Shown: positions 16,574-25,635, counted from the first letter of the stretch. The stretch: DNA of 48,879 nt from Burkholderiales bacterium RIFCSPLOWO2_02_FULL_57_36 (GCA_001770855.1 MESE01000105.1:1-48879), one strand, 5' to 3'. The notes: generated from the sequence alone by a model not told the origin. Numbers and translations are program-made.

Positions 16574-16817
16574 CACCTTGAGAAGCTAAATCGAGTCATC
16601 CGAGCCGGTATGCGCAACGAGATATTTTTGCACCGCTCTAGAGCGGGACGTCTCTCACCGCATTGTTTTAGTGCGAATGGAGCGGCCAAATTGGTGAGGC
16701 ACAGTGATGAGGCATACAACTCAGCAGTAATGCTTGGCGTGCAGCGCGCGGGATAATGAGAGTGAGGGTCGGCGGGGCTCGCGGTTTAAGACAAAAGTCT
16801 TCCGATTACACCGCCAA

Positions 16818-16988
16818 CTAAGATGAAGTGGCGAAATCAGCGACGGAATGATCCGGCAAATCCTTGTGCAGGCAATTAACCATGTACGCCAACGAAGCGC
16901 CTTCGATACGCACGCTGGCGCCACCGAACGTGATCTCGATGGCTGCAGGCGGCGCGGGCTGATTGGATGGCGATGATTTACTTAGCTT
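16818..16988 (-). pseudogene. Probable remnant of an IS66-type accessory protein
   Basis: The minus strand between an upstream TAA and the TAG at 16818-16820 encodes about 56 residues, including a Pro/Ala-rich lead and then IEITFGGASVRIEGAS. That phrase resembles the C-terminal beta-hairpin of IS66 TnpA-like proteins. No start codon, TnpB or TnpC is present, so this is at best a fragment of a decayed element. Assignment is from pattern only. Confidence 0.35.
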
Positions 16989-17565
16989 TTAGGAAATAAA
17001 TGACAGCGTCGCAAGATCGTATATCTGTTTCCATGGACAGCGCCATCCCGCAAATAGGGGAGCTGAGATCCGGGCCTTCCTGTCTTAATAGGTCAATGAA
17101 CGCAATATTGCTAACGGGACCTACATCCAAGCGCTATGCGCCTTGTGCTGTGCCTGTACAAGAAAATACTGGGATTGAAGATGCCGCGGATCGACGACAT
17201 CGGCCGCCCAAAAAAACCAACGCGCCGGCTACAAATAAATGCCAGTACCTAAGCTCACCTATCACTCTCGTGAGAGCTCTTCATCACGCGTCTAAATATG
17301 TTTAGTATCCATTTCGCTATATAGATACCACTAACCCGACATTGAATTACGTTAGAGGACTGGTGGTCTCCGATAATTAAGTCTGAAAATTTCTGCGCCA
17401 CGTCCTTCTACAAAACGAGAATTTTTTGAAATCAGTTAGTTACAGCAGTATCTGAGGAATTTCGCACGAATCCCGGCCGACCTTCAAACAGATCGTACGC
17501 CGACCAAACACGGCAACGCCTGTCGGGTCTACCACGACAAGCAAGGGTCAAAAACGCATACTAAT

Positions 17566-19695
17566 TTAGTAGGACGCCACTGTGCCGGAAGCCAGCAATG
17601 CTGAAAACTGTCGCGCCGGAACCGCTTCCGAAAACAGATATCCTTGCGCATAGTCGCAACCAGCATCCTTGAGCCAGTGCTTTTGGTCGGTCGTTTCGAC
17701 GCCTTCAGCGATTGCCTTCATGCCGAGTTTATGTGCCAATATAATGATGGTCTCGGCTATTGTCCGACTGCTCGCGTCTACCATGCCCTGTACGAAAGAC
17801 TGGTCAATCTTTAAATAATCGACATCGAAGCGGTTTAAATAAGACATCGACGAATAGCCGGTGCCGAAGTCGTCAATTGCGACTTGGACGCCTGCGGCAT
17901 GAAGTTCCGCGAGTTGTTCTGCAGCGCCACAAGACGCATTCAGGAGGACGCCTTCCGTTATTTCGATCGAAACGCTGCTGGCAGGCAATCGATGTTGTTT
18001 CAAGTATTCACACCAATCCATTCCCTCGCGCTGCATCATGAACTGAACGGGCGACTTGTTGATGCTGATTTGAAACGGGGTATTAAACTCGCTTGCCCAT
18101 TGCCGTGAGCACGACACTGCCTCAGTAAATACCCAATTGCCAATTTCGTTAATGAGTCCCGTTTCCTCAGCCAGGGAGATAAACTCGCCTGGGAGCAGCA
18201 GCCCATGCTTTGGATGAAACCAGCGCAGCAAAGCTTCTGCTTTGTGAATTTCTCCGTTGGACAAGTCGATAATCGGTTGGTAATAAACAGACAATTCGCC
18301 ACGGGCTAAAGCCAGGCGCAAGTCTCCGATCAACCTCAGGCGCGTTCGAACAGATGCCTGCATGTCACCGGCAAAAAAGTGATACTGGTTGCGGCCGGCT
18401 TTCTTTGCCACATACATTGCTTGGTCGGCATTGCGAACCAGAACTTCCGAACTGGATGCATCCTGCGGAAATACCGTAATGCCGATGCTTCCCGAAATAT
18501 GGGCCATTTCCTTCGAGATGTAGTAGGGATTCGCCAGTTCTCGCAGAATTTTTTCAGCGAGAACTGGCACATGATCCGGTGTATTCACATTCGTGAGGAT
18601 TACCGTGAATTCGTCGCCGCCTAAACGAGCGACAGTATCCGTCTCACGAATGCATGACCGGATCCGCTCCGCCGTTTCTCTAAGCAAGAGGTCGCCCGCG
18701 TCGTGCCCAAGTAGGTCATTGACCTCCTTGAAATGGTCCAAGTCAATGAACAGCAAGGCGATCACATTGCCGGATCGTTCAGAATGCTTGATCTCTTGCT
18801 CGAGTCGGTCCCGAAAAAGGCGGCGATTCGGCAAACCGGTCAATGCATCGTAATTGGCCTTATGCCAAATCTCGTTGTCCAGGATCTTGCGCTCAGTGAT
18901 ATCACGCGCCGCTCCAGTGACTGCCTCGACTTCCCCGCTCTCATTGATTACTGGCATAAGAATGTATTCAAAATGCCTCTGTTGAGATAGCACGGCGTTG
19001 TCTGACACTTCGGCTCGAAGCTGTTCCTTTTTACGAACGACGTCTTCGATTTGTTCGTGCACCTCACGCGCCGATGGCACGCCGAGGTCGAATAAATTTT
19101 TTCCGACTATCTGATCGGCTGGCATATTGAATTGCTCTGCCAAAGGCTTGTTGACATACATAAACCGCCCGTCCAAATCCAGAACGTATGCGTGATCCGG
19201 CCCCGACGACAGGATGGTATCGAGCAATCGAACCCGCTGCTCCTTTTCAAATGAGTAGCTGGCCACCGCCGCCATGACGGCTTGGTCCATTGACTCATTG
19301 AATCTAACCATCTCATCCAGATCCGACCGCCCGGCCGATTCACTGTTATCCCCCCATAGCCGTAACACACTTGCACGTAGCGCCCGATACTCGGAAGCCA
19401 TGTCTTCAATGCTGAAGCCAACGCCAAACCGCGCAACACTGTGGGTCTTGGAAGTCGCGTCAAGTTCATCGGAATGGGGCGCCTGAGCGGATCCTTGACC
19501 TTTCGACTTCTTGACCGCTTCAGCGTCTGTTTGCGGTGATGCCAAATCTTTGGCGATTGCCAGCAGAAGCTGGTTGCCGTGATCCCGCAGTTCATCGCGA
19601 TTGAGCTCCTTTACGGCATCAATGCCTCGCGCATGCTCTTGCCATTCCTGAAGGATTTGTTCCAGGTTTGCGGGAATGAAGTCGCCAAGCCTCAT
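17566..19695 (-). CDS. RsbRD_N-like/PAS/GGDEF/EAL cyclic-di-GMP enzyme
   Basis: The 709-residue cytoplasmic protein contains an N-terminal helical domain resembling the RsbRD_N sensor (~10-160), a PAS domain (~170-275, ending in the PAC-like ARDITERK), a diguanylate cyclase GGDEF (motif at 359-363, preceded by the RxxD inhibitory site RETD) and an EAL phosphodiesterase (Glu487-Ala-Leu; DDFGTGYSS intact). All key residues of both catalytic halves are visible, so it may both make and degrade c-di-GMP. It has no membrane segment. A strong ribosome site (GAGGAG) precedes the ATG, and the gene follows the second GGDEF/EAL gene by 91 bases in the same direction, making it the last gene of the KaiC-led operon. 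Confidence 0.9.
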   Translation of the reverse strand: MRLGDFIPANLEQILQEWQEHARGIDAVKELNRDELRDHGNQLLLAIAKDLASPQTDAEAVKKSKGQGSAQAPHSDELDATSKTHSVARFGVGFSIEDMASEYRALRASVLRLWGDNSESAGRSDLDEMVRFNESMDQAVMAAVASYSFEKEQRVRLLDTILSSGPDHAYVLDLDGRFMYVNKPLAEQFNMPADQIVGKNLFDLGVPSAREVHEQIEDVVRKKEQLRAEVSDNAVLSQQRHFEYILMPVINESGEVEAVTGAARDITERKILDNEIWHKANYDALTGLPNRRLFRDRLEQEIKHSERSGNVIALLFIDLDHFKEVNDLLGHDAGDLLLRETAERIRSCIRETDTVARLGGDEFTVILTNVNTPDHVPVLAEKILRELANPYYISKEMAHISGSIGITVFPQDASSSEVLVRNADQAMYVAKKAGRNQYHFFAGDMQASVRTRLRLIGDLRLALARGELSVYYQPIIDLSNGEIHKAEALLRWFHPKHGLLLPGEFISLAEETGLINEIGNWVFTEAVSCSRQWASEFNTPFQISINKSPVQFMMQREGMDWCEYLKQHRLPASSVSIEITEGVLLNASCGAAEQLAELHAAGVQVAIDDFGTGYSSMSYLNRFDVDYLKIDQSFVQGMVDASSRTIAETIIILAHKLGMKAIAEGVETTDQKHWLKDAGCDYAQGYLFSEAVPARQFSALLASGTVASY

Positions 19696-19786
19696 GATTG
19701 CTCCTCAAAATTTGCGCTATTCGCCGTTCAAAATGGTTTGAACTTTGCCTTGCAATTCCAGTTCGGGAATGCGCTTACGACCGAAA

Positions 19787-21880
19787 TCATCTCTGGCAAG
19801 GCTGACTAGTAGCAAGGATTTCCCTACGGTACCAATGCGCGAATTCGTCCGCCGGCAACGGCCGGCAAAGATAAAATCCTTGCGCCTGCTGGCAATGCCG
19901 GCGTTTCACGAATTGCAGCATTTCTTCATTTTCCACCCCTTCGGCCACGATCTGCAAGTCGAGCGTCCTGCCCAAGGCGATGATCGCCTCGACAAGCGCG
20001 CAGCTGGCGTCATCATCGTCCAGATGATGGATGAATGAACGGTCGACCTTGATTTTGTCGAGCGGCAGGCGGCTGAGTTGGCTCAGACTTGAGCTGCCGG
20101 TGCCAAAGGCGTCCAAGGCAACCTTGATGCCCAGCCCGCGGAGCTCACCGAGCACGCGCACCGATTCGTCCATGTTCGTCATCAGCGTGTTTTCCGTTAT
20201 TTCCAGCGACAGATAAGCCGGCGCGATACAGGCATCGTTGATCGCATGCGCGAGTCGTTGCGGAAAATCCTTGGCGCGGAACTGGGCGGCTGACACATTG
20301 ACGGCCACGGTAATGGGTGGCAAACCCGCTTCCAGCCATTGCCTGTGCTGGCGGCAAGCTTCGTCAAAGACCCATTCGCCCAATCCATGAATAAGGCCGC
20401 TTGATTCAGCGACAGGGATAAACATGGCCGCACCCAAGTCGGTTTGGCCGGCTTGCGGCCAGCGGATCAGCGCCTCGACGCCAACCACCGCTGCACTTAC
20501 GGTATCGATTACCGGTTGATAGAACAGCCGAAACTCGTCACGCTCAATGCCATCGCGCATGCGGTTTTCGAGCACTGCGGCAGCCTGCGCTTTTTGGTTG
20601 AGCGCTTTGGTGAAGAACTGATAATTGTTGCCCCCCGCTTCCTTTGCATAATACATGGCGTCATCCGCATGCTTGATCAGGGAGGGAATGCTTTCGCCGT
20701 CCTGCGGAAACAGGCTGATGCCGATGCAGGGTGTACAGTCGATCTCGAGTCCCTCGACATGGTAAGGCTGGCCAAGCAGCTTGAGTGCGTGGTGGGCAAC
20801 GCGAGCAGCGTCTTCACATTTTCTGATCCGCGTCAGCACGGCAAGAAACTCGTCTCCGCCAAGACGCCCGACGAGATCTTCGCCACGCACCGACTGGGAA
20901 ATGCGCCGCGCCACTTGTTGCAGCACCTGGTCGCCGACGTGGTGTCCATACGTATCGTTGATGGGCTTGAAGCGATCAAGATCGAAGAACAGGATCGCCA
21001 ATTTGGTGCCCGAGCGGCGCGCCCCAGCCAGCAGATGTTCGCCAAACTCGTACAGCAAGGCACGATTGGGCAGGTCGGTCAGCGCATCGTACTGGGATAT
21101 TTTCCGGATATGCTCTTGCGCGGCCTTTTGCGCACTGACGTCGAGCTGCGAGATCACCAGACGCCGGTTGGCGCTGCCCTGCTCCGGGATCAGTGCCACT
21201 TTTGACTGGAACCAGCGGTAGGAGCCATCCCTGTGCCGCAGCCGGAATTCGATTTCGAACTCGGAGCTCGGCGCCGTTCTGAGGCGGTCGAGTTTCGCCA
21301 ACACCTGTTCACGCTCGTCCGGGTGCAGGCGCAAAACCCACTCCTCCAGCTGGTTCGGCAAGGCCTCGGCATAACCCAACTGCTTGCTCCATTCGAGCGG
21401 GAAGTGGACCTGGTCAGTGCGCGTGTCCCACTCCCAGAACCCGAGTTGCGCCAGTTCGGTCGCCATGCGCAGCAGCTCCCTGGCCTCGTACAGGTGTTTT
21501 TCCCTTTCGCGCAATGTCAGCAGGCCGGCGATGCGCACTTCCAGCTCATCCTTGGTGATCGGTGCCGTGATGAGTTCGTTTGCCTGCCGCCATCGTTGCG
21601 GCAGTGCGATGCCGGGACGATGACGCGGCACGATATGAATGCCGGGGCGATGCCGAGGCACCACAAGCAGGACCGGAAGGAGCGTCTGCGCCGTACTCAC
21701 GCGATCCTCGATGGCCTGGCCGAAGCGATCCAGCGCCGGGCTATCGACAATGATCAGATCGACCGGCCGATCCGACGCCAGTCCTTCCTCCAGGTAGAAG
21801 ATCTCGTGCGGCGGCGCGAGCCACTCGAACAGGATGCGGCGATTGCCGGCACCTTCGAGCGCTAGGAGGATTGCTGCCAC
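19787..21880 (-). CDS. Receiver-like/PAS/GGDEF/EAL protein with altered EAL site
   Basis: This 697-residue protein starts with GTG inside the upstream receiver gene (19-base overlap). Residues 1-~125 look like a degenerate receiver (VDLIIVDSPALD…APITKDELEVRI) containing an imperfect 10-residue repeat of VPRHRPGI. A PAS/PAC domain (~135-265), GGDEF (341-345, RxxD site RGED intact) and EAL (469-471) follow. In the EAL loop-6 motif the usual DDFGTGYSS reads Asp590-Ala591-Phe-Gly-Thr-Gly-Ser, so the second metal-binding Asp is lost. Cyclase activity looks possible; phosphodiesterase activity is probably weak or absent, and the EAL half may bind c-di-GMP as a sensor. Confidence 0.88.
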   Translation of the reverse strand: MAAILLALEGAGNRRILFEWLAPPHEIFYLEEGLASDRPVDLIIVDSPALDRFGQAIEDRVSTAQTLLPVLLVVPRHRPGIHIVPRHRPGIALPQRWRQANELITAPITKDELEVRIAGLLTLREREKHLYEARELLRMATELAQLGFWEWDTRTDQVHFPLEWSKQLGYAEALPNQLEEWVLRLHPDEREQVLAKLDRLRTAPSSEFEIEFRLRHRDGSYRWFQSKVALIPEQGSANRRLVISQLDVSAQKAAQEHIRKISQYDALTDLPNRALLYEFGEHLLAGARRSGTKLAILFFDLDRFKPINDTYGHHVGDQVLQQVARRISQSVRGEDLVGRLGGDEFLAVLTRIRKCEDAARVAHHALKLLGQPYHVEGLEIDCTPCIGISLFPQDGESIPSLIKHADDAMYYAKEAGGNNYQFFTKALNQKAQAAAVLENRMRDGIERDEFRLFYQPVIDTVSAAVVGVEALIRWPQAGQTDLGAAMFIPVAESSGLIHGLGEWVFDEACRQHRQWLEAGLPPITVAVNVSAAQFRAKDFPQRLAHAINDACIAPAYLSLEITENTLMTNMDESVRVLGELRGLGIKVALDAFGTGSSSLSQLSRLPLDKIKVDRSFIHHLDDDDASCALVEAIIALGRTLDLQIVAEGVENEEMLQFVKRRHCQQAQGFYLCRPLPADEFAHWYRREILATSQPCQR

Positions 21881-22239
21881 GTTTTGGATAAATCAGACAG
21901 GCTATGCAACACGTTGATCATCCCGCGAATGCTCAATGGACGCTCGAGTGACCCAGCCGAGCCCTGCCGCAATGCTTGCTCATTATCAATCGAACCGCGC
22001 GCTGCCACCACGACGATGAACGGCACGCCGTGTTCACGCAGGCCGCTGCACGCATCGGTGAATTCGGCGCCGATTCCAGCCGCGTCGAGCAGCGCCGCGT
22101 CGAAGTGCGCGCTGCCGAGCGCGGCAAGCAGTTCGCTCACTTCCCGAAAGCCGTTGACCTCGAACCCGGCGGGTATAAGCGCCTCGACCATCAGTTTGAG
22201 GTTGCTCGAGTTGTTTTCCAGCAGGGCGATGTGTGGCAT
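21862..22239 (-). CDS. Stand-alone response-regulator receiver domain
   Basis: The 125-residue protein is a single CheY-like receiver. The phospho-acceptor Asp52 is present (FDAALLDAAG). The acidic pocket is reduced to Glu8-Asn9 (LLENN), and the conserved Lys near the C-terminus is Arg100 (LERPLS), so phosphorylation chemistry may be altered. The gene begins 17 bases after the KaiC-like gene stop and overlaps the next gene by 19 bases, implying translational coupling. It may pass a signal from the KaiC-like ATPase or an outside kinase to the GGDEF/EAL proteins. No histidine kinase is encoded nearby. Confidence 0.82.
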   Translation of the reverse strand: MPHIALLENNSSNLKLMVEALIPAGFEVNGFREVSELLAALGSAHFDAALLDAAGIGAEFTDACSGLREHGVPFIVVVAARGSIDNEQALRQGSAGSLERPLSIRGMINVLHSLSDLSKTWQQSS

Positions 22240-22256
22240 TGCAGGCTCGCTTCTTC

Positions 22257-23747
22257 TTACTGTTGCTCGGAGGCGCGCGACATGCGTGGGATGCCGGGCA
22301 GCAAACCATGGGTACCACTCTGCAAGGCCGCGCCGATCACAATGCCATGGCGGGTGATCTGAAACTCATGCTGGGTATTTTCGAAATCACTGGTGCGTAT
22401 CTTGAGCACGCCGAGCGCCCTGCATAGGCGATTATCGATGGCAACGTAACGCAGATAGATGACGCCCGATGCAAGATAGCTGACCCCTACTGATGTTGGA
22501 TGAAATGCCTGGTCCATGATTGCATCAGTCTCGTCGTTCAGCAATACGGTCACGCCCATGTTCTTCAGGTAACCGCACAGCGCGTGCAGATGCAAGACCA
22601 GATCTTCGCCGCGCACCGACAGCCCGTAGCCGCGCACACTATCGATCAACACGACCCGTACCTGCTCGTGTTCGACTTTCTGACGCACCAGATGGGCGAA
22701 TTGGTCGGCACTCATGGACAGCGGCTCGACGGCAATTGTCTGGAGTATGCCATCTGCCAACATCATTTGCATCGGAATGCCGACCGACTCGCTGCGATGT
22801 ATCAGCGTGGCCAATCCTTCGTCAAAGGAAAAAATTACGGAGCGCTCTCCGCGCTTGGCCGCCTCTTTCATGTAATGTACCGCCAGCGTGGTTTTTCCAA
22901 CCCCGCTTGGACCAGTGATGACCGTAACAGTGCCGCGGTGCAAGCCGCCGTGGGTGATGCGATCCAGTTCGTCAATGCCGGACGAAATCGTCTCCGCGAT
23001 GAAGCGCTGCCCGTGTTCGGCCGGCACCAGGCGCGGGAATACCTGCACGCCATGGTCACCGATGAGCAGTTCATGGCGGCCCGGAGCGAAGTTGGAGCCG
23101 CGGAATTTGACGGCGGTGATACCGCGTCCTGCGAAACCGCGTCCTTCGTTGCGCCTCGTTGCTGCGCCGTGCTGAAAGTCGACTTCCAGAATCCCATCCA
23201 CGATAAACTGGACGTCGTCATCCGGCGCTTCGATGCTCGTCTCGCTGGTTGCCAACACCGTCGCGCCCTGGTCGTTCAGATACTTGATCAGCGCGAGTGT
23301 TTGCTTGCGAAAGTCATAGCTGTTGGCGCTCAGGTAGCGTAGCTGGGTGAGCGAATCGATGAGTACGCACGCCGGCTTGACCTGTTCGATCATGCGGATG
23401 ATCTGCTGTGTCATCGGCTTGCGCTCGACTTCGGCGGGCGAAAAGATGTCATAGCTCTCGCCTTCGAAAAACGCATCCTTGCTCGTGGTGAGGTCGCACC
23501 ACGCCACGTCCGACAGGTCCAATCCCTGCGCCTGCGCGTCACGAACGATGCGCTCCACCGGCTCGCTCAGGCCAAGGAATAGCGTCCGCTTATTCTTGGG
23601 CATGGCGGCCAGGCAATGCAGGCCGAGGGTGGTCTTGCCGGTGCCGGGACCGCCGCGGATCAGGTAGGAGCGTTGCGCCAGCAGACCGCCGTTCAGCACC
23701 ATGTCAAGTCCGGGAACGCCCGTTGATATGCGTAAAAGTTCCTCCAT
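22257..23747 (-). CDS. KaiC-like double-domain RecA-type ATPase
   Basis: The 496-residue protein has two KaiC/RecA domains, each with Walker A: GGPGTGKTT (32-40) and GPSGVGKTT (279-287). Walker B-like segments (VLIDSLTQLRY; VVLIDSVRGYG) and a catalytic Glu in FSFDEG are visible. Cyanobacterial KaiC is the circadian clock ATPase and autokinase; bacterial homologues of this form are found in signalling operons without KaiA or KaiB. At the position of the KaiC Ser431-Thr432 pair I read Ser followed by Tyr (VSYLASGVIYLRYV), so the second phosphosite seems missing. It heads the operon, with a receiver and two c-di-GMP proteins behind it. The ATG is preceded by GAGGTAC. Confidence 0.88.
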   Translation of the reverse strand: MEELLRISTGVPGLDMVLNGGLLAQRSYLIRGGPGTGKTTLGLHCLAAMPKNKRTLFLGLSEPVERIVRDAQAQGLDLSDVAWCDLTTSKDAFFEGESYDIFSPAEVERKPMTQQIIRMIEQVKPACVLIDSLTQLRYLSANSYDFRKQTLALIKYLNDQGATVLATSETSIEAPDDDVQFIVDGILEVDFQHGAATRRNEGRGFAGRGITAVKFRGSNFAPGRHELLIGDHGVQVFPRLVPAEHGQRFIAETISSGIDELDRITHGGLHRGTVTVITGPSGVGKTTLAVHYMKEAAKRGERSVIFSFDEGLATLIHRSESVGIPMQMMLADGILQTIAVEPLSMSADQFAHLVRQKVEHEQVRVVLIDSVRGYGLSVRGEDLVLHLHALCGYLKNMGVTVLLNDETDAIMDQAFHPTSVGVSYLASGVIYLRYVAIDNRLCRALGVLKIRTSDFENTQHEFQITRHGIVIGAALQSGTHGLLPGIPRMSRASEQQ

Positions 23748-24469
23748 GGTCTCGTACCTCGTAACGAATCAGCGAGTTGTTTGCCGGCTGCAACACAAAA
23801 AGTGGGGATGGCTTCACTGCGGTCAAATCAGGCTAAGATTTTTTGGAGTTGGCAATGAAGACAAAGGTTCCTGCTGTTTGGTCGGAATATATTGCTTTAC
23901 CGCAGCTCAAGAGACGCCGATTAGGTTTTGGGTTGATTCAACCATCGGCGCAGAGCCGTTATTGAGGGGGCGTCCTTGGTTCAGGATATTTCAGTCATTC
24001 ATCGCCATGACATTGGCCATCGAGGCGTTCGGCCTTGAATGCGAGTTGGCTGGGCGACGCACGGGGGGGGTAACAACATATTGCTAATTAATGCCCGCTC
24101 TGACTGGTCGACACCACTTTGATCGATCAGCCTTGTCTCGTCGAGATAGTCTTCATGACCCGGTTACGATGAGTAAGGAGTTGCGCAACAAAACCAAGCT
24201 GCTCCGTATCCACACAACTCAAGGTTATGCGGGCCGACTCGACCGCAAGTCCGATTCTTTTTCAATTCAACATTACAGTATTTCTACCAATGTGCGCGGC
24301 GGCACGAAGCGGGTATAGTAAATCCGTCTCTCCACCTTCCTTAAGAAGTGGACTTAGCCCCGCACCGAAAGGCATGCGGGGCTTTTTTACAGCCATGCTA
24401 TTTTGCACAGTCAACGATGATATCGACCACGCTATCCAGCCGCTCATTAGCCGAACTTTGGTTCCCGGG
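23748..24469. other. Intergenic region with orphan terminator
   Basis: This 722-bp region lies upstream of the KaiC operon and downstream of the dienelactone-hydrolase gene. I find no convincing gene: the open frames at 23701-24087 and 24091-24318 have no ribosome site and no family. It has a run of eight G at 24062-24069 and a strong plus-strand terminator at 24357-24388, with nothing obvious in front of it. Confidence 0.5.
24357..24388 (+). terminator. Strong intrinsic terminator without a visible gene
   Basis: GCCCCGCA pairs with TGCGGGGC around a 10-base loop and is followed by six T. It is a textbook plus-strand terminator. No protein gene on that strand ends here, so it may finish a small RNA or be left from a lost gene. 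Confidence 0.85.
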
Positions 24470-25291
24470 TCATGACGCGAGCCGATGAACGAAGAACGCA
24501 AGGATCTCGTCCCGGGCGGCGATTGTCGGTTGGCCCGCTTCGTCGATCAGGTGGGCGGTCACCACGCTGTGCGGACTGGCCACAACATGTGCGAAAAACG
24601 GTGCAAGAGAGTCGCGGTTGGCCGCGCTGTCGGGGAGCACTCGTGCAATGAATCGGTCGCCGAGCGCCTCGGAGTAGGCGGCGAACCGCTGAGCCTTGCA
24701 AAACCGATCGCCCTCGAAGCGGTAAGCCATGACGGTCAGGTCATCCCGCTCAAGGCGCTGTCCGACCGCGGTGAGTTCATCGGGCGCGATTTCGATTCCG
24801 GCGGGATCGTTCAGCGGTAGCGTCGGTTGGCACAAGACCGGCGCGAGCATCGACGGCTCGAGCATCATCGTGAGCGCGAAGTTTCCCGTGAAGCACATCC
24901 CGATCGCGCCAACGCCCGGGCCGCCGCATTCCTCGTGCGCCAGCCTCGCCAGCGAGCGGAGCCACTGGGTCACCGGGCTCGATTCGTTGGCGGCGAATGC
25001 ACGAAACTCGGCGCTGACGCAGGCCCGCTTGAAGGTAGCCGTGCCCTCCTCCACGCTCGGTACGGCTCCGTCGCGGCCGAATAGCGAAGGCATGTAAACG
25101 GTGAATCCGGCGTCGCGAACCCAGCGACTGAAGCGCGCCACATGAGGGCTGATGCCCGGCATCTCCGTCATGACGATCACCGCGGGCCCGGTACCGGCCA
25201 CGTAGACCACCTTCGCGATGTCGTCCAAGGTGATCTCGCGGCGATCGAAATCGTCGAGCGGATCGTCTTCATTCATGTTTCGTTTTGGCAT
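24470..25291 (-). CDS. Dienelactone-hydrolase-family alpha/beta hydrolase
   Basis: From the ATG at 25291 the protein is 273 residues. This start has GAAGGAG eight bases upstream; a longer in-frame start at 25393 would add 34 residues with no such site. The family hallmark is the Cys nucleophile in GMCFTG (about residue 153), with EMPGISPH and MPSLFGRDGAVPS nearby as in other DLH proteins. Dienelactone hydrolases open enol lactones during chloroaromatic breakdown; many relatives act on other esters or lactones. The gene is divergent from a truncated copy of the GlxA-type regulator's start region, which suggests it once shared or still shares that regulator. Confidence 0.85.
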   Translation of the reverse strand: MPKRNMNEDDPLDDFDRREITLDDIAKVVYVAGTGPAVIVMTEMPGISPHVARFSRWVRDAGFTVYMPSLFGRDGAVPSVEEGTATFKRACVSAEFRAFAANESSPVTQWLRSLARLAHEECGGPGVGAIGMCFTGNFALTMMLEPSMLAPVLCQPTLPLNDPAGIEIAPDELTAVGQRLERDDLTVMAYRFEGDRFCKAQRFAAYSEALGDRFIARVLPDSAANRDSLAPFFAHVVASPHSVVTAHLIDEAGQPTIAARDEILAFFVHRLAS

Positions 25292-25421
25292 CGCAGCGGC
25301 TCCTTCTGGTTGAATGGGTTGATCACATACCTCGGAGCGTCCGTCGATTCCGGTCGGCATGATCGTCGTATAGGAATCTTTCGGCTTCAGCATGTTCAGC
25401 CCATCTGTTAATCAATTGGAG

Positions 25422-25580
25422 CTTGTATTAAAACCTTATCCGCTTCAGAAGCGTAGCGTCTGTTCTGACATGTTTCAGGCTTTATCGGTCAATGATCGAT
25501 TTCACTATTCTTGTTTTACCGGGCGCCTTTCCGTCAAGCGTCGTGCCGACGCCTGACATTTTTCGACCGCCGCTTCCATT
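25422..25580 (+). pseudogene. Truncated copy of the GlxA-type regulator promoter and start
   Basis: From the ATG at 25492 the sequence copies the first ~29 codons of the AraC-family gene at 27172 (MIDFT-LVLPGAFPSSVV…), then loses one base (ATTTTTCG for ATTTTGTCG) and diverges near 25580. The upstream CTTGTATTAAAAC box lies exactly 70 bases before the ATG in both copies, so the promoter was duplicated too. The product would stop after about 50 residues and cannot be functional. Confidence 0.88.
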
Positions 25581-25598
25581 ATTCACATTATTCGCACT

Positions 25599-25635
25599 AA
25601 AAAAAACAGTATGGCCCTTGCGAACCATACTGTTT
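25599..25635 (-). terminator. Intrinsic terminator of the binding-protein gene
   Basis: On the minus strand AAACAGTATGG and CCATACTGTTT pair over 11 bp around a 10-base loop and run into eight T. It lies about 155 bases past the stop codon of the gene at 25791-27056 and terminates its transcript. Confidence 0.88.

Larger units (their letters stand above)
16417..17565. other. Gene-poor 1.15-kb segment with transposase relic
   Basis: No intact gene is seen between the importer operon and the signalling operon. The segment contains the operator palindromes, a 14-bp inverted repeat (16543-16573) and a probable IS66-type remnant (16818-16988). The 101-codon open frame at 17000-17305 has a composition unlike real protein and no ribosome site. 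From 17305 to 17565 I see nothing. Confidence 0.5.

Noticed and set aside
17000..17305. 101-codon plus-strand frame
   Set aside because: Composition is not protein-like (many Pro, Arg and Ser without structure), no ribosome site, and it lies in decayed sequence.
23830..24070. Possible transposase remnant on the plus strand
   Set aside because: I could not find a DDE motif or a consistent frame; resemblance was only to general basic protein sequence.
24091..24318. 75-codon frame ahead of the orphan terminator
   Set aside because: No ribosome site and no family pattern; a small RNA explains the terminator as well. It cannot be fully excluded.
24300..24345. Resemblance to the 3' end of a serine tRNA before the orphan terminator
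   Set aside because: The T-arm does not pair properly and no acceptor stem or anticodon arm can be folded upstream, so I do not call a tRNA or attachment site.
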